Of a DNA stretch of 64,000 nt, positions 62,318 through 64,000 are shown one piece after another (position 1 is the stretch's first letter; each line of letters opens with the position of its first letter). The notes under the pieces are model-generated. The model was given only the letters and a program-made list of their open reading frames with translations. It did no database searches and had not been told where the DNA came from. The translations under genes and the position numbers were made by a program. Source of the DNA: a bacterium (lineage in GTDB: Bacteria > Zhuqueibacterota > QNDG01 > JAGLOF01); assembly GCA_016934955.1 (NCBI GenBank), contig JAFGRY010000003.1, positions 1-64,000 on the forward strand. Reading direction: 5' to 3'.

Positions 62318-63637
62318 TCAGGTTCTGCGTTTTTTCCACCACTGTTCCAGCCGCTGCTTTATCTGGGCCTCGGCCCCCGCATCCTTCGGGCGGTAATAGA
62401 CCTTCTCGTTCAGGGTGTCCGGCAGTCCCTGCTGCTCCACGAATCCGCCTGCAAAATCATGGGCGTACTTATACCCCTCGCCGTGTCCGAACTCCTTCAT
62501 CAGCCCCGTCGGCGCGTTTCGCAGATGCAGCGGCACCGGCTCTGATGAGGTCTCTGCCGCGTCGGCGAGAGCCTCGCTCACTCCCTGATAGGATGCATTG
62601 CTTTTCGGTGCGGAGGCGAGATACGTGGTCGCCTGGGCGAGAATTATCCGTGCCTCGGGCATGCCGATGCTGTGCACCGCCTGAAAGGCCGCCTGCGCAA
62701 GGACGAGAGCCGTGGGGGCGGCGTTTCCGATATCCTCGGAAGCCAGTACCACCAGCCGCCGGGCGATGAACAGCGGATCCTCCCCGGCCTGAAGCATCCG
62801 CGCCAGCCAGTAAAGGGCGCCGTCGGGATCCGATCCCCGCACCGTTTTGATAAATGCGGATATTGTATCGTAATGGGCATCGCCCTTTTTATCATAGATG
62901 AAGGATTGTTTTTTGAGCGCTTCCTCGACCGTGGCATCATCGATAACAGTCCTGCCGTCTTTTTGTTCCGACAGCTGCACACAGAACTCAAGCAGATTCA
63001 GGACGGCCCTGCCGTCCCCGGCGGCCATATGCACAATGGATTCCCGCACCGAGTCGCTGATGACCGGATTGGCTTCCCGGAGCACCGGATCGAGTTCCAG
63101 CGCCCGGTCGAGGATGCGCTCCAGATGCCGGTTCTCAAGTTTTTCCAGCCGGAACACGCGGCAGCGGGACAGCAGCGGCGCGATCACCTCGAACGACGGG
63201 TTCTCGGTTGTCGCGCCGATGAGTGAAACGGTGCCGTCCTCAACGGCATGCAGCAGCGCATCCTGCTGCGCCTTGTTGAAGCGGTGGATCTCGTCGATAA
63301 AAAGGATGGTTCGTTTATCGTGGGCACTTCGGTTCACCCGGGCCTGATGCATGATCCGCCGCACATCGGCCAGCCCCGAAGTCACCGCGCTTATGGCAAA
63401 AAAGGCGGCCGCGAGCTCATTGGCCAGGATGCCCGCCAGCGTTGTCTTTCCCACTCCCGGCGGCCCCCAGAAAATGATGGAAGCGGAGGATCCTCCTCCG
63501 ACAAGACGGGTGAGTATCTGCCCCTCACCGACGAGATGCTCCTGACCGATAAAATCCGACAGTGAACGCGGTCTCATCCGGTCGGCCAGCGGCCGCTCCG
63601 GGGAATCGGCGGCTGCATCCGTATTAAACAGATCCAT
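62318..63637 (-). CDS. rarA: replication-associated recombination protein RarA (MgsA)
   Basis: A 439-residue AAA+ ATPase that acts at stalled replication forks. Walker A GPPGVGKTT, Walker B ILFIDEIHRFNKAQQDALL, and the C-terminal MgsA domain with LARMLQAGEDPLFIARRLVVLASEDIG and YKYAHDF are present. Length is typical. Confidence 0.95.
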   Translation of the reverse strand: MDLFNTDAAADSPERPLADRMRPRSLSDFIGQEHLVGEGQILTRLVGGGSSASIIFWGPPGVGKTTLAGILANELAAAFFAISAVTSGLADVRRIMHQARVNRSAHDKRTILFIDEIHRFNKAQQDALLHAVEDGTVSLIGATTENPSFEVIAPLLSRCRVFRLEKLENRHLERILDRALELDPVLREANPVISDSVRESIVHMAAGDGRAVLNLLEFCVQLSEQKDGRTVIDDATVEEALKKQSFIYDKKGDAHYDTISAFIKTVRGSDPDGALYWLARMLQAGEDPLFIARRLVVLASEDIGNAAPTALVLAQAAFQAVHSIGMPEARIILAQATTYLASAPKSNASYQGVSEALADAAETSSEPVPLHLRNAPTGLMKEFGHGEGYKYAHDFAGGFVEQQGLPDTLNEKVYYRPKDAGAEAQIKQRLEQWWKKRRT

Positions 63638-63670
63638 GGCTCACCGTTCTGCTTATTCCGGTACGGGATT

Positions 63671-64000
63671 TCATTCCAGCGACCAGCTCGTGCCGTCCCG
63701 GGTGTCCTCGAGAACGATTCCCAGTGACTTCAGGTGGTCCCTGATGGCATCGGCCTCAGCCCAGTTTTTCCCGGCCTTCGCCTCCTGCCGCATTCGCACC
63801 AGCAGATTCACCAGATCCGCCGTGAGCGTGCCGCCCTGTGACGCTTCCGGCGTGCTGGCAAAGACCAGCCCGAGAATACCTTCACCCAGTTCATGAAACA
63901 GCGCATTGAGATATTGAAGGTCATCCCGGTTTTTCGATCCGGCCAGAACCGTGTTCGTTTCCCTGACCAGATCGAAGAGGACAGTGATGCCGCCGCTTGT
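63671..64000 (-). CDS. cysS: cysteinyl-tRNA synthetase, C-terminal part
   Basis: The last 109 codons of CysS enter from beyond the window. RMRQEAKAGKNWAEADAIRD, then LKSLGIVLEDTRDGTSW is the conserved C-terminal end. The start and catalytic domain lie outside the window. It is 33 bp upstream of rarA. Confidence 0.93.
   Translation of the reverse strand, partial: TSGGITVLFDLVRETNTVLAGSKNRDDLQYLNALFHELGEGILGLVFASTPEASQGGTLTADLVNLLVRMRQEAKAGKNWAEADAIRDHLKSLGIVLEDTRDGTSWSLE

Overview
The window is 64 kb of chromosome with about 57 protein genes and no rRNA, tRNA, CRISPR array or transposase that I can see. It looks like a Gram-negative, moderately GC-rich bacterium, probably in or near the FCB superphylum (Fibrobacterota, Chlorobiota, Bacteroidota and candidate phyla such as KSB1, Zixibacteria or Latescibacterota). 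The reasons are an LptD-like LPS porter of the Bacteroidota style, a secreted protein ending in a FlgD-like or type IX-like sorting domain (NYPNPFNPE), an Ig-like lipoprotein with the tail after the cysteine seen in FCB genomes, DUF1080 plus Gfo/Idh/MocA genes, and many SpoIIE-type PP2C phosphatases. The phylum call is inference.

Layout: 1-1,320 holds a YjbQ-family gene and a Phd/VapC toxin-antitoxin module bracketed by two copies of a 29-bp palindrome. 1,444-4,181 is a secreted DUF1080 lipoprotein followed by a Tat-exported Gfo/Idh/MocA oxidoreductase. 4,182-4,482 holds a MITE-like inverted repeat and a terminator. 4,483-11,331 has Hsp20, an M49-like metallopeptidase lipoprotein, a lone response regulator, an FnIII protein with a C-terminal sorting domain, a MATE transporter, a PAP2 phosphatase and a zincin-like protein. 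11,397-16,754 encodes a chemoreceptor and a hybrid histidine kinase with a duplicated membrane module. 17,047-21,299 is a three-gene set (small secreted subunit, periplasmic chaperone-like protein, usher-like outer-membrane barrel) that looks like a non-canonical surface-fibre assembly system.

21,795-30,282 reads as one long leftward unit: MetV-MetF-MetH one-carbon enzymes, an ABC exporter with a periplasmic partner protein, a thioesterase, a small membrane protein and a B12-binding radical SAM enzyme. 30,508-31,559 has two type IV pilin-like genes, one with a Gly-Asn repeat tail. 31,607-38,849 is a partner-switching cluster: two membrane PP2C phosphatases, a STAS protein, an RsbW-like kinase and a cytoplasmic GAF-PP2C phosphatase, with no sigma factor beside them. 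38,894-50,350 holds secreted and lipoprotein genes, a DmpA-type aminopeptidase, an ABC exporter, a C69 peptidase-TPR protein and a winged-helix regulator with two paralogous membrane proteins behind a good promoter and a 24-codon leader ORF.

50,715-57,920 contains a NatAB-like exporter and then an operon whose first gene is a GntR-GAF-PP2C fusion, followed by a stand-alone YtrA-like GntR regulator, an ABC ATPase and three small permease-like proteins. A 25-bp dyad overlaps the predicted promoter of the fusion gene. 58,063-64,000 returns to housekeeping genes: a DUF4136 lipoprotein, LptD, an ROK sugar kinase, RarA and the 3' end of cysS.

The strongest candidates for undescribed biology are the GntR-GAF-PP2C fusion operon, the usher/chaperone/subunit trio, and the three-phosphatase partner-switching cluster.
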